The notes under the pieces were generated by a model. The model was given only the letters and a program-made list of their open reading frames with translations, was not told where the DNA came from and ran no database searches. Source: Plantago ovata (Eukaryota; Streptophyta; Magnoliopsida; Lamiales; Plantaginaceae). Taken from it: DNA of 64,000 bases. The translations under genes and the position numbers were made by a program. This document shows, in pieces, positions 11,389-23,099 of this stretch; positions within the stretch are counted from its first letter, which is position 1; each line of letters starts with the position of its first letter. The stretch lies in the NCBI GenBank assembly GCA_028274465.1, contig CM051458.1, positions 102,874,855 to 102,938,854 of the forward strand. Direction: 5' to 3'.

Positions 11389-11648
11389 ACTCCCTCCTAT
11401 TTTAATTACATGACGTTTTAGGATTTGCACAAGTTTTAAGAATTTATTTTGACTGCAATAATTACTTGACTTAAGACTTTTATTAATAGTAAAAATTGCA
11501 TTGAATTTGGTAAACATGGAAAAGGAAGAGTCTTAATTGGTGGACATGAGAATAATGATCATTAATTAATTCCTTTAAGGCCAAAACGTCAAGTATTACA
11601 CAAATGAGTTAAAATCTAAAACGTCAATCAATTGTGATAGGGGGGAGT
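11389..11648. mobile_element. MITE with CTCCCTCC termini
   Basis: The left end ACTCCCTCCTATTTTAATT and ACGTTTTAGG are mirrored at the right end (AAAACGTCAATCAATTG, then GGGGGGAGTAT). It is about 260 bases with no coding capacity. The CTCCCTCCGTCC-type terminus is the classic signature of plant Stowaway/mariner-like MITEs. A further partial end (TACTCTCTCCATTCCACTAG) lies at about 11772. Confidence 0.7.
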
Positions 11649-12024
11649 ATTTTTATATGCACAAGACTCGAAAAACTCGAAGCCTTGATTAAATGAACTC
11701 GAGGCTGGTTGCCAATCGCCACGCTATATTGTCCAATTTTTTTCATGTTAAAATGTAAAATTATCAGTAGTACTCTCTCCATTCCACTAGAATTGTAATC
11801 AACAATTTTCAAAGTTCAACCATTATTTTAGTGTACCTATATTTGACATGAGGAAACACTCATGGTCGGTCGGTCGGTGATTTACGGTTAAATATGTGAA
11901 TATGTAATTTTTAATAAATCTAGGGGGATACCCAATAATTTACCCTTCCATTCTCAAATCAGATTTAAGTGTAAACACAGTCCACACTGGAAAATGAGCT
12001 TTCAGTTCATTAGCTTTCAAGAAA

Positions 12025-14581
12025 ATGGCTTCCATGGCACTTCCAAGAACCAAATTCTACAATTACAAAACCCTCAACAGGAAATGCAAACCTTTACCCT
12101 GTACCCAGATCAATTTCCCAATTGTATCTCACCAGAAGCTGCTGCAGGATGATGATGATGATGAGCCATCAAAACAGACTAATAATCTCAAGGGGCGAAG
12201 GTACTCATTTTACTATTACCACTCTGGTTATTAAGTTTCATTTGTCTCATTTATTGTTTTTGAATCAGAGCAGTTTTGATTAGTTTGGTAAAAGCATTAT
12301 GTTTGCAGGGAGATAATATTGAGAAGCAGTGAACTTGCTGTTCTTGGAGCCATTTTCCATTTCAGGTTGTTCAACCTTTTTTTTGCCAGTTCTTTTATTT
12401 TCAATTCCCACCCCAGATCCCTTATCCATGTTGCTTACTCATTGCATTTCTTTATGGAAATAAGGTGGGGTTTTAATATAGTTCACAAATTGCATAAGGA
12501 GACTTGTGTTTCTTATATCTTGATTTCTAGTGTGTGCATAATACGTGAAGGAATAGAAAACAAAAAAATAAAATCTTTGATGTTATTCTTGTGGATCAGA
12601 ATCTGGGCGTTGGGATATAAGTAGTACTCTTGAAATGTTTCTGAAACAAAATTGGAACCAAGGAGAAAAGGTTTCAATTAAGTGTGTTGAAACCGCAATA
12701 TTATTGATATACCAGCCAATCTTGATGAGATATTAAACCATGGTTATGCATGAATTTGGCTGCAAAGCTGTGAAACATTTCGTATGTTTGATGCAGTGGA
12801 ACCAAGCCGAATTACTTGGGTGTACAAAAGAATCCACTTGGACTTGCTTTGTGCCCTGCAACTAACAATTGTGTGTCCACATCGGAGAATATGAGTGATC
12901 TCATACACTACGCTCCCCCTTGGTATATATTCTACTTTCAAGAACTTTGTTTTATCAATTTATGTTATGAAGGGGGTTTAATGCTCCTTCGTTTACTTAT
13001 CGCGTTCAGATCTTATGAGTGTAAAGAATAACTGTTGATAGAGTGGTTTTCATTTAAGCCCAATGTTATTGTATCTGGTTTAGTACTTCAATTATGTTCT
13101 TGATATTGGGAGGGGGAGGGTGTAAATAAGTTTGAATCCTTTTGGACTCAAAGTGGAGAGAACTTTTGGGAAAGTGAACTTATTGCTTGATGAGGGGAGT
13201 TTCTCGCATGTGACTTATCTTTTTTTCTTCTCTGAAACACTACAACATGTTCAATGAATTCACATGCAAAAACAATTTGTTCAATATGCTGTCTCTAAGT
13301 CAACTTTAAGTTTTTGCAAGTTAAATTGTAGTAACGTGTTTTATTCGGTATTTTAGTAGCTATAGTAGGGCTCATTCGCATCATCCAACTATTTGTCAAC
13401 AACATCATACGAGTGCGGATTCTGCGTGCCATAAATGTATAATATGATTAGCATACACAATACATCGAGTGTGATAGGGTGAAAAGTTACTCGTGTAACA
13501 TGCACATTGTGTAAGAGAGGAGAGGACGTTGTCCAGTACAGATTCAGCTCTATTCTGGAGATTAAGTTGCATAATATGCCACATTGATCATGCAACTGAC
13601 ATTACTCCTAATCTAAAGCAGTTCACTTTCTAACTAAGGCAGAACATGAATGCCAGAGGTTCTTAGAATTTGTTGAGTTATGAAATTGCATCGTTTATTA
13701 GATAAATAAGTAGCCTAAGCTGAAGTGAAGATGTGTTTGCCAACTGCCTTTCTGGTAATCTGGTTCTTATAGTTGTGCTTCTTTAGCATATTGAAATCCA
13801 TTCCTTTCGACTGCATGGTACAAATTTGTGTTCTTACTTTGATGAGATGATTCAAACTTAGTGAATTTGTACATCTATTAAGAGTAGTACTGCACATTAT
13901 CTGTATCAATACTCTGCAATCTGCATGACATATTGACATGCAAGATGCTACAATATATGTCAGGAACTACAACCCCGAGGATGGCCGTGGAAGCAAAAAA
14001 TCAGTATCAAGAGAACAAGCAATGAAAGAGCTTCTTGAAGTGGTAAAGAAAAAACTCTGCTTTTATACATCCAAGTTGTAAACACTATATACACATCACA
14101 TGTTATTTCCTTACCATGCCCATTGCCTTGCATGTTGCAGATAAATTCAACGAAACCAGACAATTATACACCAAAGATAACTGAGAAAAGAGATGATTAT
14201 GTCCGCGTAGAATATGAAAGCGCAATATTGGGGGTAATTAATTTCCATCCACTTCTCAACTTTTGGCTAATAAAGTGATCAAGATCTGGTCAGTGACATA
14301 TTTTACATCAGAGCGTAATTGTTTTCTTATAGTTTGTTGATGATGTTGAGTTCTGGTTTGCACCGGGCAAGAAGTCACTTGTACAATATCGGTCAGCCTC
14401 ACGATTGAATTTCGACTTCTTTGATGCAAACAAGAAGAGAATCAAGGTAAGATAGAATATATTTGGCTTAAAGTTCTTATATTTTAATTGGAAGTATAGA
14501 GCATGTTGATAACTTAAATCCATACAGGCCTTGAGACAAGCGCTAGAGAAGAAGGGATGGGCTTCAGAAAGCAGCATTTGA
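12025..14581 (+). CDS. DUF1499 family protein, plastid-targeted
   Basis: Seven exons read as 12025-12200, 12309-12365, 12797-12922, 13964-14042, 14141-14233, 14333-14446 and 14528-14581. They total 699 bases (232 codons plus stop), with all phases consistent and GT-AG borders. The N terminus (MASMALPRTKFYN...) is basic, Ser/Thr-containing and free of early acidic residues, as in chloroplast transit peptides. The conserved DUF1499 part runs from about residue 80: NYLGVQKNPLGLALCPATNN with CVS, an HYAPPW turn, DDYVRVEYES, then DDVEFWFAPGKKSLVQYRSA, SRLNFDFFDANKKRIKALRQ and the C terminus. The biochemical role of the family is not established; plant members are plastid proteins. It converges on the proteasome gene, 485 bases away. 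It looks intact and single-copy, unlike the surrounding families. Confidence 0.85.
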
Positions 14582-15065
14582 TTGAGCTCTTACCACAATA
14601 ATGATCCAGAATGAAAATTTCTGACTAATTCCACTGATATTGCTAAATTTCATACATGCATTCTTTTCCAGATTCATGAACATAATGCAAACGACAACTA
14701 CCAGCTAGCCGTCTAGCCCTTTGCACTTCCCATGAACTTCTTGTAATAGTTATTTCCAACTTCAGAGCAAAACAACCGATCACGGTCCATAAAGTGAACA
14801 GTGGTCTTTCATATTTTTCACGTTCAAAGTGCAAAACAACATAAGATTATTAGATACGAATAGCATGACTTCCATACACACAGAAATTTAAACTCTCAGA
14901 GTACCATATATATCTACCACAAAATGTTAGCTAATGATCCAATCAACATGAGTAAAGAACTTCATGGTGCTACGAGCAGACAACACCAAGTCGACAGAAA
15001 GATAGAGGTGGATCCTAGCACGTTATCTCATGGCAGGAAAAGCAGTCTGAAATATGGAGCTGGAA

Positions 15066-18000
15066 CTAATCTTTCCTGAGATCCATGAGCTCACGGCGTA
15101 TGCCACTGGCATTCAAAACAACTATTTCTAGCTTGTCACCCTGTTAAAACACACAGACCAAGGTTAATAAGAATGATTTTTCCACGATCAATATCCAATT
15201 GTATACAAGGAACGGGAGGAAATCAAACTTACGGTATATATGTCCCTTTCAGTTGCAGATGCAAAGCAAGTCTTAACCAGGTCAATGGCTTCTGATTCTG
15301 AAAGTGGAGTAACCGCATCCTACAACAATATATTTTGTTTCAATTTCATATACTAAAGTGAAACCAAAAAATGGAACAGATTAAAACATTTCTTGGTCAA
15401 GATCATACCACTGCAGGCAACAAGAGAGGACTTGGTGACTTCAGTTGGTTGTCCAGGAAAGGGGTAATTAGTGTCGAACCAGAACCTTGGGAACTGTATC
15501 CCACTCTTTCATAAGATCCAACAGCATCATATGTGAAGACACAACCCTTACCTTCAAGAATTTCAAAGATCAAAGAGAAAAAAGGTTACTCATAGAATCA
15601 TATAAAATAGTACTCAAGAGTGAAATCTTCTGAAGAGTGAACACGTACCTTCACTGTCAAGACCACCCAAGACATTGAAGGCATAGTAGGGGAAGAAGCG
15701 TTTATAGTATAGTGTATTAGATAGCAGCTGGGCCATTGCAGGGCAGCTCATTTGCTTGTTGTGCTGATGCTGGTAGATCTATAATATAAGCAAGAAAAAG
15801 CACATTTTTGTGGCATCAGTTATAAGAATATGATGAAGACATAAAACGGACAGGGAACCTGATTTAGAGATAACCCCACCAACTTTAAAATTAAATTATC
15901 ATCACTTTTAAGAGGAGGAAATAGCAAATAGGTACAACCAAACTACGTGACCAAATTATCCTGGCACTACACTATTTGCAGATAAACAATAAAATTTAGT
16001 AGGCAGCAGCATGCTAACAAAACCAATACTGAAACAGAAAACATGATCGTTAAAAAATATGAACTTCATCCAGCAATACAGTTATACAACTTTCACTAGC
16101 ATAACGTATGCAATGTCTCAAACAATAATTCAACCATAGTTAAATGTCTGACTGAAACCGAACCCATAAAAAGGACCAGGACTAGTAAAAGAGCACCTAG
16201 AATGAGATGAATTTGTAGCCTATCCTCAACCCTTCTTGTCTTCCAAAATAATGATATATTGGGAAATGACATGCACAGATCAAGCTAAAGGGGACTCATA
16301 GAGCATACAAGAGTATGGATCAGAATGCACAAAGAAAGACAAAAAATCAGAGGATTTTATAACCAGAATATGATGATATGATAGAACAATTACCCAGTCA
16401 AATGTGCATGTATCATGCTACTACGACCCTCACAAAGACAAATGTAAATGGAAGGAACTCCAAATGATTATAACCCAACTTACCAAGTGTCTGGCAGACA
16501 AGACCTTCTGCAGAGCTTTTACATCAGCCTGAAAACCTGATGAGGCCATTATAGATTTATCCGCTCTACATTGTCGAGAAAGAGAGAGAAAAATCACCCA
16601 TTAGAAAGCACAAATATGTGTGAAAAGGCAGAACTTCAAATATAAAAGTTTTAAAAGCACTACTCTAAGTCAGGGATATTTACTAATGAAAGACTTCAAT
16701 TTTGTGAAGGGGCGTGATAAGCATCCTCATAATATGAATATTGTTATGCATGGAACTTGTTGGGATGCACATAGAAAAAGGGCATTGTGTTTGTTATGTT
16801 AATTTGGAAGGTTAGGATGCACATAGAAAAAGGGCATTATGTTTGTGATGTTAATTTGGAAGGTTAGGATGCACATAGAAAAAGGGCATTGTGTTTGTGA
16901 TGTTAATTTGAAAGGTTTACTGTTATCCACAAGACTTGTAACCACACTGTCCACACATACCACAAGAATCTTCTGAATCTTAAGAAAATCTAAACAAGCA
17001 CACAGAGAAAAAGAATATTACAGTTTGAAAAGAAAAACAAAGCAATGAATCTCCTATCAAGCTCAGAACAGGACATAATACACAGATATACAGATTGGTA
17101 TGGAATGATGGAAAACAAAAATAATCAAAACATGATCTAGTTCTTATCTTCATCCAAATCATTCTGCAAAAAAAATCCCTTTCGTTGTGTGAAAGAGGTC
17201 TAAAGCCTGGATCTAATAACTAATAAGTAGTTGCAACTATAGAAATCTGGTTATCCTTCAGATGGATCAATTTCTCTTCTTTCTATCGAACCATTTCTTC
17301 CTATTTCGAATGTCCATCAAAGATCCTTTTTCTTTTGTTCCACCAAGCGTATGTTCGGAATCAATCAAAAGATAAAGCGATTAAATACAACACGAAACGG
17401 TAGTCTGTATCTCCCACGTGCATTCTACATTATTGCACCACAAACTTTTATGAAACGTTTTTTTTTTTTTTTTTTCTGTTATTCAACCGGAGCATTCTTA
17501 AAAGAGGAACTCAAACGGGTCACAAATCAAAGAGGGTAACCAAGTTCCAAGTGCATATACATAAACTCAAGTTAGTCATAATGTGAGCAGGTCATAAATA
17601 ACAAAGTTTACCCGTACTAGCTCCCTGCCATATTTGACCAGTTATTGAAGACGAAGAGCATAAGTTATAGATGCTTTGATCTCCTTTCTCACTTATCAAA
17701 GACGGCTGGGACTGGTACTTCTACTTGGTTCTTCCCAAGTGTACTATCAAGACATATTTGGCCGCTAATTTTAACAGAGAAACTAGTAAAGAACATAAGT
17801 TCCCCATATCCTAAAAGGCAGCTATCCCTCCATATCTCTGAGTTTCGTAGCTAAATTTAACAGCAAAACTAGTAAAGAAAATAAGTTCTCCCTCCTATAA
17901 GGATACACTTGAGTTCACAGACAAACTAAACCCACCCAACTAAGAAGCCAAACCATCCTCACATAACACAACACTAAACAAAAATAAAAAATAGTAAATA

Positions 18001-18342
18001 AATAAAATAAAAAAGGATCAATGGTAAAAAAGAGTGAATATTTACATACAGTTGAGCAATTTTAGAGTAATCACGAGTGAGAATACTATAGCCAGTAGAC
18101 AATCTGGTGTCGGCGGCAATCACACAATAGTCTGCTCCGGCGATTGCAACCACAGTTCTGCACAAAATATAAATAGAAAATTGAACTTCGCGAAGGTATA
18201 ATGTTTGACAACAAGGCCTAATCGTTAACGAAAATCGGTATAATTTTTCAAAAAAGAAAAAAAAGTCTAATCGTAAGGGAAAAGAAAGAACTTACCCTCC
18301 ATTATTGTCATACGGAGACCAATTAGCTGATTGTTTCGTCAT
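15066..18342 (-). CDS. PBF1: 20S proteasome subunit beta-6 (beta type-1)
   Basis: Non-catalytic beta subunit of the 20S core protease. Exons by eye: 18342-18296, 18157-18050, 16565-16484, 15778-15649, 15551-15410, 15319-15233, 15140-15066. The protein starts [20 protein letters not shown], with [20 protein letters not shown] in exon 2. [15 protein letters not shown] and [19 protein letters not shown] follow, then [60 protein letters not shown] and a C-terminal MDLRKD. About 223 residues, the usual length for plant PBF1. Intron 2 is long (about 1.5 kb) and holds a tandem repeat. One caution: the end of exon 5 (about 15410-15421) came out one base short of a perfect frame in my reading. It should be checked before calling the gene intact or frameshifted; all other exons are clean. 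Confidence 0.9.
16763..16917. repeat. 52-bp tandem repeat, three copies
   Basis: The unit begins GGATGCACATAGAAAAAGGG and starts at 16763, 16815 and 16867, giving a period of 52 bases. The copies differ at only a few positions. It lies within intron 2 of the proteasome gene. Confidence 0.9.
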
Positions 18343-18980
18343 GGTGAGAGCGGTGTTGAATTTGAGAGCTTAAACTAATGGAATGGAACTTGGAGACGAT
18401 TCAATGAAGACGGTGAGCTGATGTTGCACAAAGTGTTTGATAGTTTCTGATCTAAGAAGAAGAAGAAGATGAATAAGGACGAAATTAGGGCAGAGAGATT
18501 AGTATTTAGTACCCTAAACTTATTATCCAAGTCAGGCAAAGATTTCAATTTGGACCGGTTTGATTTGATCCGGATCTGAGTCCAATCCAGTTTCTTGACT
18601 CAGTACCAACCGATTGGAACCGAATCTGGATCGAATCAGATCAGTCCGGATTCAACGGTCAGGTGAATTTTTTCATCTTTTCGGATCTGGTCTGGAAAAA
18701 TGAAATGGATCCATAAGTGATCAGATCCGAACTCATCGGTGGATGGGATCAATCCGCACTGATACAAATCAGTTGCCAGGCCCATAGATCAGTTAAGATA
18801 AAATTAACATATGATATAATGATAAAGTTCCTAAACTTTTATAAGACTATATTGGCGTATTGTCGACTTCGGATTTTGTTCTGATCTGGGTCGGGTCAGG
18901 GTGGATTTGTGCTAGGTTGTCAGGTTGGGTTCGGGTTCAGATCTTCATGGTGTGGGTATGCAACAGGTTCGGGTTTCAAC
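18343..18980. other. Proteasome gene upstream region and GGTTCGGGTT-like repeats
   Basis: The 5' flank of PBF1 is at 18343-18520, with a GAAGAAGAAGAAGA run near 18450. Beyond it, 18550-18990 is rich in short CGGATCTG/CCGGATT and GGGTTCGGGTT words in both orientations. This is the kind of low-complexity sequence often found near plant transposon ends. No gene is seen. Confidence 0.4.
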
Positions 18981-18982
18981 CC

Positions 18983-20166
18983 TACCAGTCTAGGAAGCAC
19001 GGAAACGGAAGCGAAAACGAAAACGAAACGAATACGTGGAAACGTCAAAATTAAAAAAGTTAGAAACGGAAACGTGTAGGAAACGTTTAATGTTTTATAT
19101 ATTTAATTATGTATTTAATATATAAAGTAGGGATTCTTACATATAGTACCCTTGCTAGTCTTTTTTATTACAGATAGACCATCGTTAGTCAAACAATTAC
19201 ATCCACCTCCCTCACTAGTCGATTTAATTACATGCAGACCCACGATCTTGACTTTTGGCGAACTAAATCAATGAAAATACATTTTTACCATTGGTCAAAT
19301 ATTCAACTTTGACCATGACCAAACAACTCCAATTTTCATTTATTACACATTTGCCTCAAATCTTTTAATTTCACCAATTTGACACTTATTAATTCAACAT
19401 AAGGCATATAACTTTTTTAAATTTCAAAATTGCCTCAAATATTATTGCAAACTGAACCCTAATAATTTTAATCTTAAAATGAATCCAAAGGATTTTCAAA
19501 AAAATAAAAAAAATAATAAAAAAATAAATAAATAAGAGCTTTACAGCTCGCCGACCGGAGCTCTCGTACAGCTCCGCTCTGAAACGGAGCTGTACAACTC
19601 CAATCAAGTCGGAGCTGTAAAGCTCCGACTAGATCAGAGTTGTAAAGCTCCGTTCTGATCGGAGCTGTTAGCTCCGCTCAGAAGAGCTCCGATTGACCGG
19701 AGCTGCAACTCCGGTCACTGGAGCTAATAGAAGAAGAAGAAGGAAGAAAGGAAAGAAAAAAGAAAGAAAAAAAAAAAAACTAAAATGTAGAGAAAATAGT
19801 GTAAGACCGCGTTTGGATGAAAGTAAATAAACAGTAAGTTATAGAAGCTGGTCAACGAAAGAAGTAGATTTTGGACCCATATGTAATAGATTGACTAAGG
19901 GGGGTTAGACGTAATTAGAGTGTCTAGTAGGGGTAGTGGATGTAAAATTCCCTATAAAGTAATATTTATAAACTTATAATAACGCATTAATACTAAACAA
20001 CCAAATAAATAGATAAATTATTAAAATCAAACTAAAAACAACATAATAATTTGAAATAGGTATGAATTTCGTATTTTTTAGCTGAGAAAGGTAGTCCATA
20101 AGTTTCCGGCAAGGAAACGTTTCCTTCGTCATTTGAAGGTTCCGTGCTTCTTAGCTACCAGTACCT
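18983..20166. mobile_element. Inverted-repeat element with AGGAAGCACGGAAACG ends
   Basis: ACCAGTCTAGGAAGCACGGA at 18983 is matched by the reverse complement of TTCCGTGCTTCTTAGCTACC at about 20143-20162. Short GGAAACG repeats follow inward on the left, with CGTTTCC words on the right. The element is about 1.18 kb with no transposase frame. It encloses the GAGCTC-core foldback element at 19127-19960, so one element appears nested in another. hAT or Mutator-like affiliation is possible but not shown. Confidence 0.55.
19127..19960. mobile_element. Foldback element with GAGCTCCG core, second copy
   Basis: The ends are inverted over roughly 80 bases. AGGGATTCTTACATATAGTA, then CCCTTGCTAGTC, on the left corresponds to the reverse complement of GACTAGTAGGGGTAGTGGAT-like sequence and TGTAAAATTCCCT on the right. 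Inside (about 19540-19725) are AGCTCCG/CGGAGCT palindromic units as at 8.5 kb. The inner left flank has AATTACATGCAGACCCACG, then CTTGAC, similar to the 8.5 and 59.8 kb copies. No coding capacity. Confidence 0.65.
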
Positions 20167-20169
20167 GTT

Positions 20170-20970
20170 CATTATTAATGTAGACGGGGTATTGAGTGGG
20201 TTCTACCCAACCCAACCGGTTAAGAAGCCTAGTCGAAACTAGGAATATTAAGCGATTTTGGGAACTATCTTGAAAGTTAAAACTTACTAAAAAATCAGAG
20301 TTGGATCCAAGCTATCTATACTAGCATTACCATCTATGGCATTAGGCCATTAGCTCCACAACCATTACCACACTTCTTAGAACGCCAGCGATGGTGCTAC
20401 TAGCATCACGTATATAAGTGAGCCAAGTCGAGTCAATGTAAAAGCTTACTTTAGCAAACGAAAGGTGTCGAGAAGGGGGCCTGGATTCTAAGGAAGAGGG
20501 CGCATTGAAAAGAGTTTGTTTGGTGTTTTGTCATGTTGGCTGCAAAAGGAGCGAATAGGGCTATCAAGCACCACGATAGTCAAAAGATAAGGGAGGCCAT
20601 CCGGAGACCTTAATGTAAGGCTAACAAAGAAGAAAGAAAATGATATGGAGCAATGTGTGTGTGCATTCCAGATTAGCGCGGGGGATTTACGACCCTGCCG
20701 GCTGCCACTAGAGATTTTGAGTTGCAACGTCTCTGTCTTCAACACACACCTGCTATAGTTTTGATCTTGAATTAAAGCTAGTGTAATTTGTTCAACAAAG
20801 ATAATGAGTGTGGAAGGAGGATATTTCATATTGATATTTAAAGTCCAACAATTAAACAGTGAAAAATTTGCACCTCATCATAAACTCTAGTTACTCCCAA
20901 AACCAGGGACATGAATTTACATTACATGATATGAAAAGCTAAGCATAAACAGATACTAGCTACTACAGTA
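20170..20970. other. Intergenic region, no gene assigned
   Basis: A 113-codon minus-strand frame (20488-20829) has no recognisable domain, and its start and composition are not convincing. Its flavour is that of a retrotransposon LTR remnant, but I cannot support that. The 3' flank of ELIP copy B begins near 20850. Confidence 0.3.
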
Positions 20971-20980
20971 CAGAATGAAG

Positions 20981-22157
20981 TTAGATAAGTGCTCCGCCTT
21001 TGACAAACTCAGTGAAGGCCAAAGCCACCAAACCAAGCATAGCAAATCTTCCATTCCAGAGCTCAGCATCAGAACTCATCAAACTTCCTGATTTTGACTC
21101 TGTAGTGACACCCTTGAACAAAGGGATCAACGAAGCCATCGAGAGCAAAACGCTTGTTCCCAAAAACCATGGGATTCCACCGTTGCTCACTTGGGCGAAT
21201 ATATCCTGCCCGTTGGCTAGTTCCACGCCAATGGCTGCCACAAACCCAATCATGGCTAGTCGCCCGTTTATCCGCTCTGGGGCAGGGCCACTGAAGGCCA
21301 GCACATCTGAGAAGCTTGTGCTTACCTATTTTTTACACGTAGTCATAGTTTAAACATCCATCCAATCCAATATACTCTATATAGTTGTACAATTGAAAAG
21401 TAATTCATTTCAAACAACAGTAGCTGGTACTATGGAATAAAACATGGGGTTTCAGTATTATAATTCATTCTTACAATAACTACACTACACTACTACACTA
21501 GAGAGAATCCTTTAATTAGTTCCTCAATGCTAAATTTTCAAAAGTGCAGAGAAGTGACTAAATGTGGAGAGATTAACCAATGATGGTCTAATGTGATTTT
21601 GACCTAGGTTGAAACTAGTCTTCCGTCCCACTTATTTATTATTTATTTACGTTCTCATAAGAAAAGAATACTGCATTATAAAAAGGCAGAAAACGCAACA
21701 TACTATTTTATCAGTTCTAATCTCTACCAAAATCAGTAATAGTCTTCAATTCAGTATCAAACTTAGAGTACATTAGGAAGAAAAGAACAAGATTATTAAT
21801 TATTATAGGAAGAAATTAAAAACAACTACCTTTGGCTTAGGAGTAGGGTTGGCCTGGGAGGTGGAGGAGTAGGAGCTACCTCTGGTGTAGCAGCACTTGA
21901 AACCTCCTTTTCACCATCCTGCAATCATTCAAATCAACATGAATACCAATTAAGTATTTATTTCTAATTAATCAAGAAAACAAGAAACTGAAATAAATTG
22001 CCTAAACATTAATTAAACTTACCTCATTAGCCATGTTTCTAACACGGAACTGAACATTGTTCCTCTTGATGACAGGTATTAGGAAAGAAACAGATTTATC
22101 TAAACCTGCAGATCTTGCAAATACTGGGCTTCCACACACAATGCCTGACTCACAGCC

Positions 22158-22159
<2 letters not shown>
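20981..22159 (-). pseudogene. ELIP copy B (long-linker type), two frameshifts
   Basis: Three exons: 22159-22023, 21918-21830 and 21325-20981. Exon 3 is a perfect LHC-motif exon ([12 protein letters not shown], then [15 protein letters not shown], stop after GGALI). Exon 1 has lost one base after ATGGCTGTGAGTCAGGCATT, so the annotated ATG is out of frame with GSPVFARS. Exon 2 has lost one C in the PRPTPTP stretch (89 bases instead of 90). A (TA)n microsatellite abuts the ATG. Unlike D and F, this copy has an intron between linker and LHC exon (AAAG|GTAGTT...AAATAG|GTAAGC). Most likely a pseudogene; the length changes could also be assembly errors. Confidence 0.8.

Positions 22160-22208
<49 letters not shown>
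22159..22208. repeat. (TA)n microsatellite at the ELIP-B start
   Basis: About 25 TA units immediately upstream of the ELIP-B ATG on the minus strand, in the place of the normal 5' leader. The other ELIP copies have no such run. Confidence 0.9.
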
Positions 22209-22210
<2 letters not shown>

Positions 22211-22329
22211 TCTTGTAGATTAGAAAAGAAATCAAGCTTTTGAAAAGTTGCAATGGAGATGAGTGTATGTACTTGTTTACAAGAGAAGTGTTGTATTGCT
22301 GATGAATGAAATGGGGAAGTGAAGGTTCA

Positions 22330-22432
22330 TTTAATAGGGAATTCGGAGTTGTTGAGAGAAGACAAGCTGGTGGATATTTTAGCATCCACGTAGTAGATTT
22401 GATATGGCCCGTTAAAGTGCCTATGTCACGTG
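22330..22432 (-). promoter_or_regulatory. ELIP-B promoter: TATA-like, conserved module, G-box
   Basis: On the minus strand a TATTAAA box lies at 22336-22330. The shared ELIP module is at 22369-22415 (GTGGATATTTTAGCATCCAC, then GTA...ATATGGCCCGTTAAA on the plus strand). A perfect G-box CACGTG sits at 22427-22432. ELIP genes are light-induced through ACGT-binding bZIP factors such as HY5; its use here is inference. Confidence 0.55.
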
Positions 22433-22639
22433 GATATGTGTATCTTCACGGACTTGCAATTGATGATTTGGCCTAACCATATGCCACAGGTTACACTTTT
22501 GAGTGGAGACGCTCCAAGAATGTTCTAGTAAATATACTTCATCACAAGGCACTTTTACATCATGGGTTCAACTCGTTCAAGATTTTCTCCAAAATTTGTG
22601 GTACTCCAGAATGGGAGTTTTCATTTTCGCCAAAAAGAA

Positions 22640-23080
22640 ACTAGTTGCACAAACAAAACAGCTCACCATTTGATTGTAGAAACTCAGCCACATAAGGGAT
22701 AAGGATATCCTGAATGCCTCCAAACTTGAGATTTCTTGAATCTTTTATCTCATCATCATCAAATTGTCTTGTTAGTATATGGTCAATATATGAGCAGCAG
22801 TTGATCCAAGAACTTGAGTACTCCATGTATTGATCAAATAGAGTATCTTAGTCAATAGTTAGGGTGCAGCCGTGCAGGTATGAATAAACTCAACACAGGA
22901 CCATGGTTTCGACAGACCTCACATTCCACTATGTGCGGAAAATCAGTTTAAGTTTCGTCTAGTGTAAGTAATTATATCGGTAGAAGTTCATTCCATATCC
23001 AAATGATCACAACAACTTTTAGAAGATTTAGTCATTTATATTAATTTTTCAGTAAGGTTGAAAACATTGGACCGTACTTT
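22640..23080 (-). pseudogene. F-box relic R1 upstream of ELIP-B
   Basis: A minus-strand segment (SRNLKFGGIQDILIPYVAEF, then LQS) and flanking intron-like sequence match the relic at 28.06 kb. Through that relic and the ones at 25.0 and 37.4 kb they match the exon 1/intron 1 border of the F-box genes. Heavily decayed, with no F-box motif left. Confidence 0.5.
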
Positions 23081-23099
23081 ATTTCAATGGGCCTAAAAC

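Noticed and set aside
15405..15425. Frameshift in the proteasome gene
   Set aside because: My exon 5 count was one base off, but all other exons are perfect; a misread is more likely, so the gene is not called broken.
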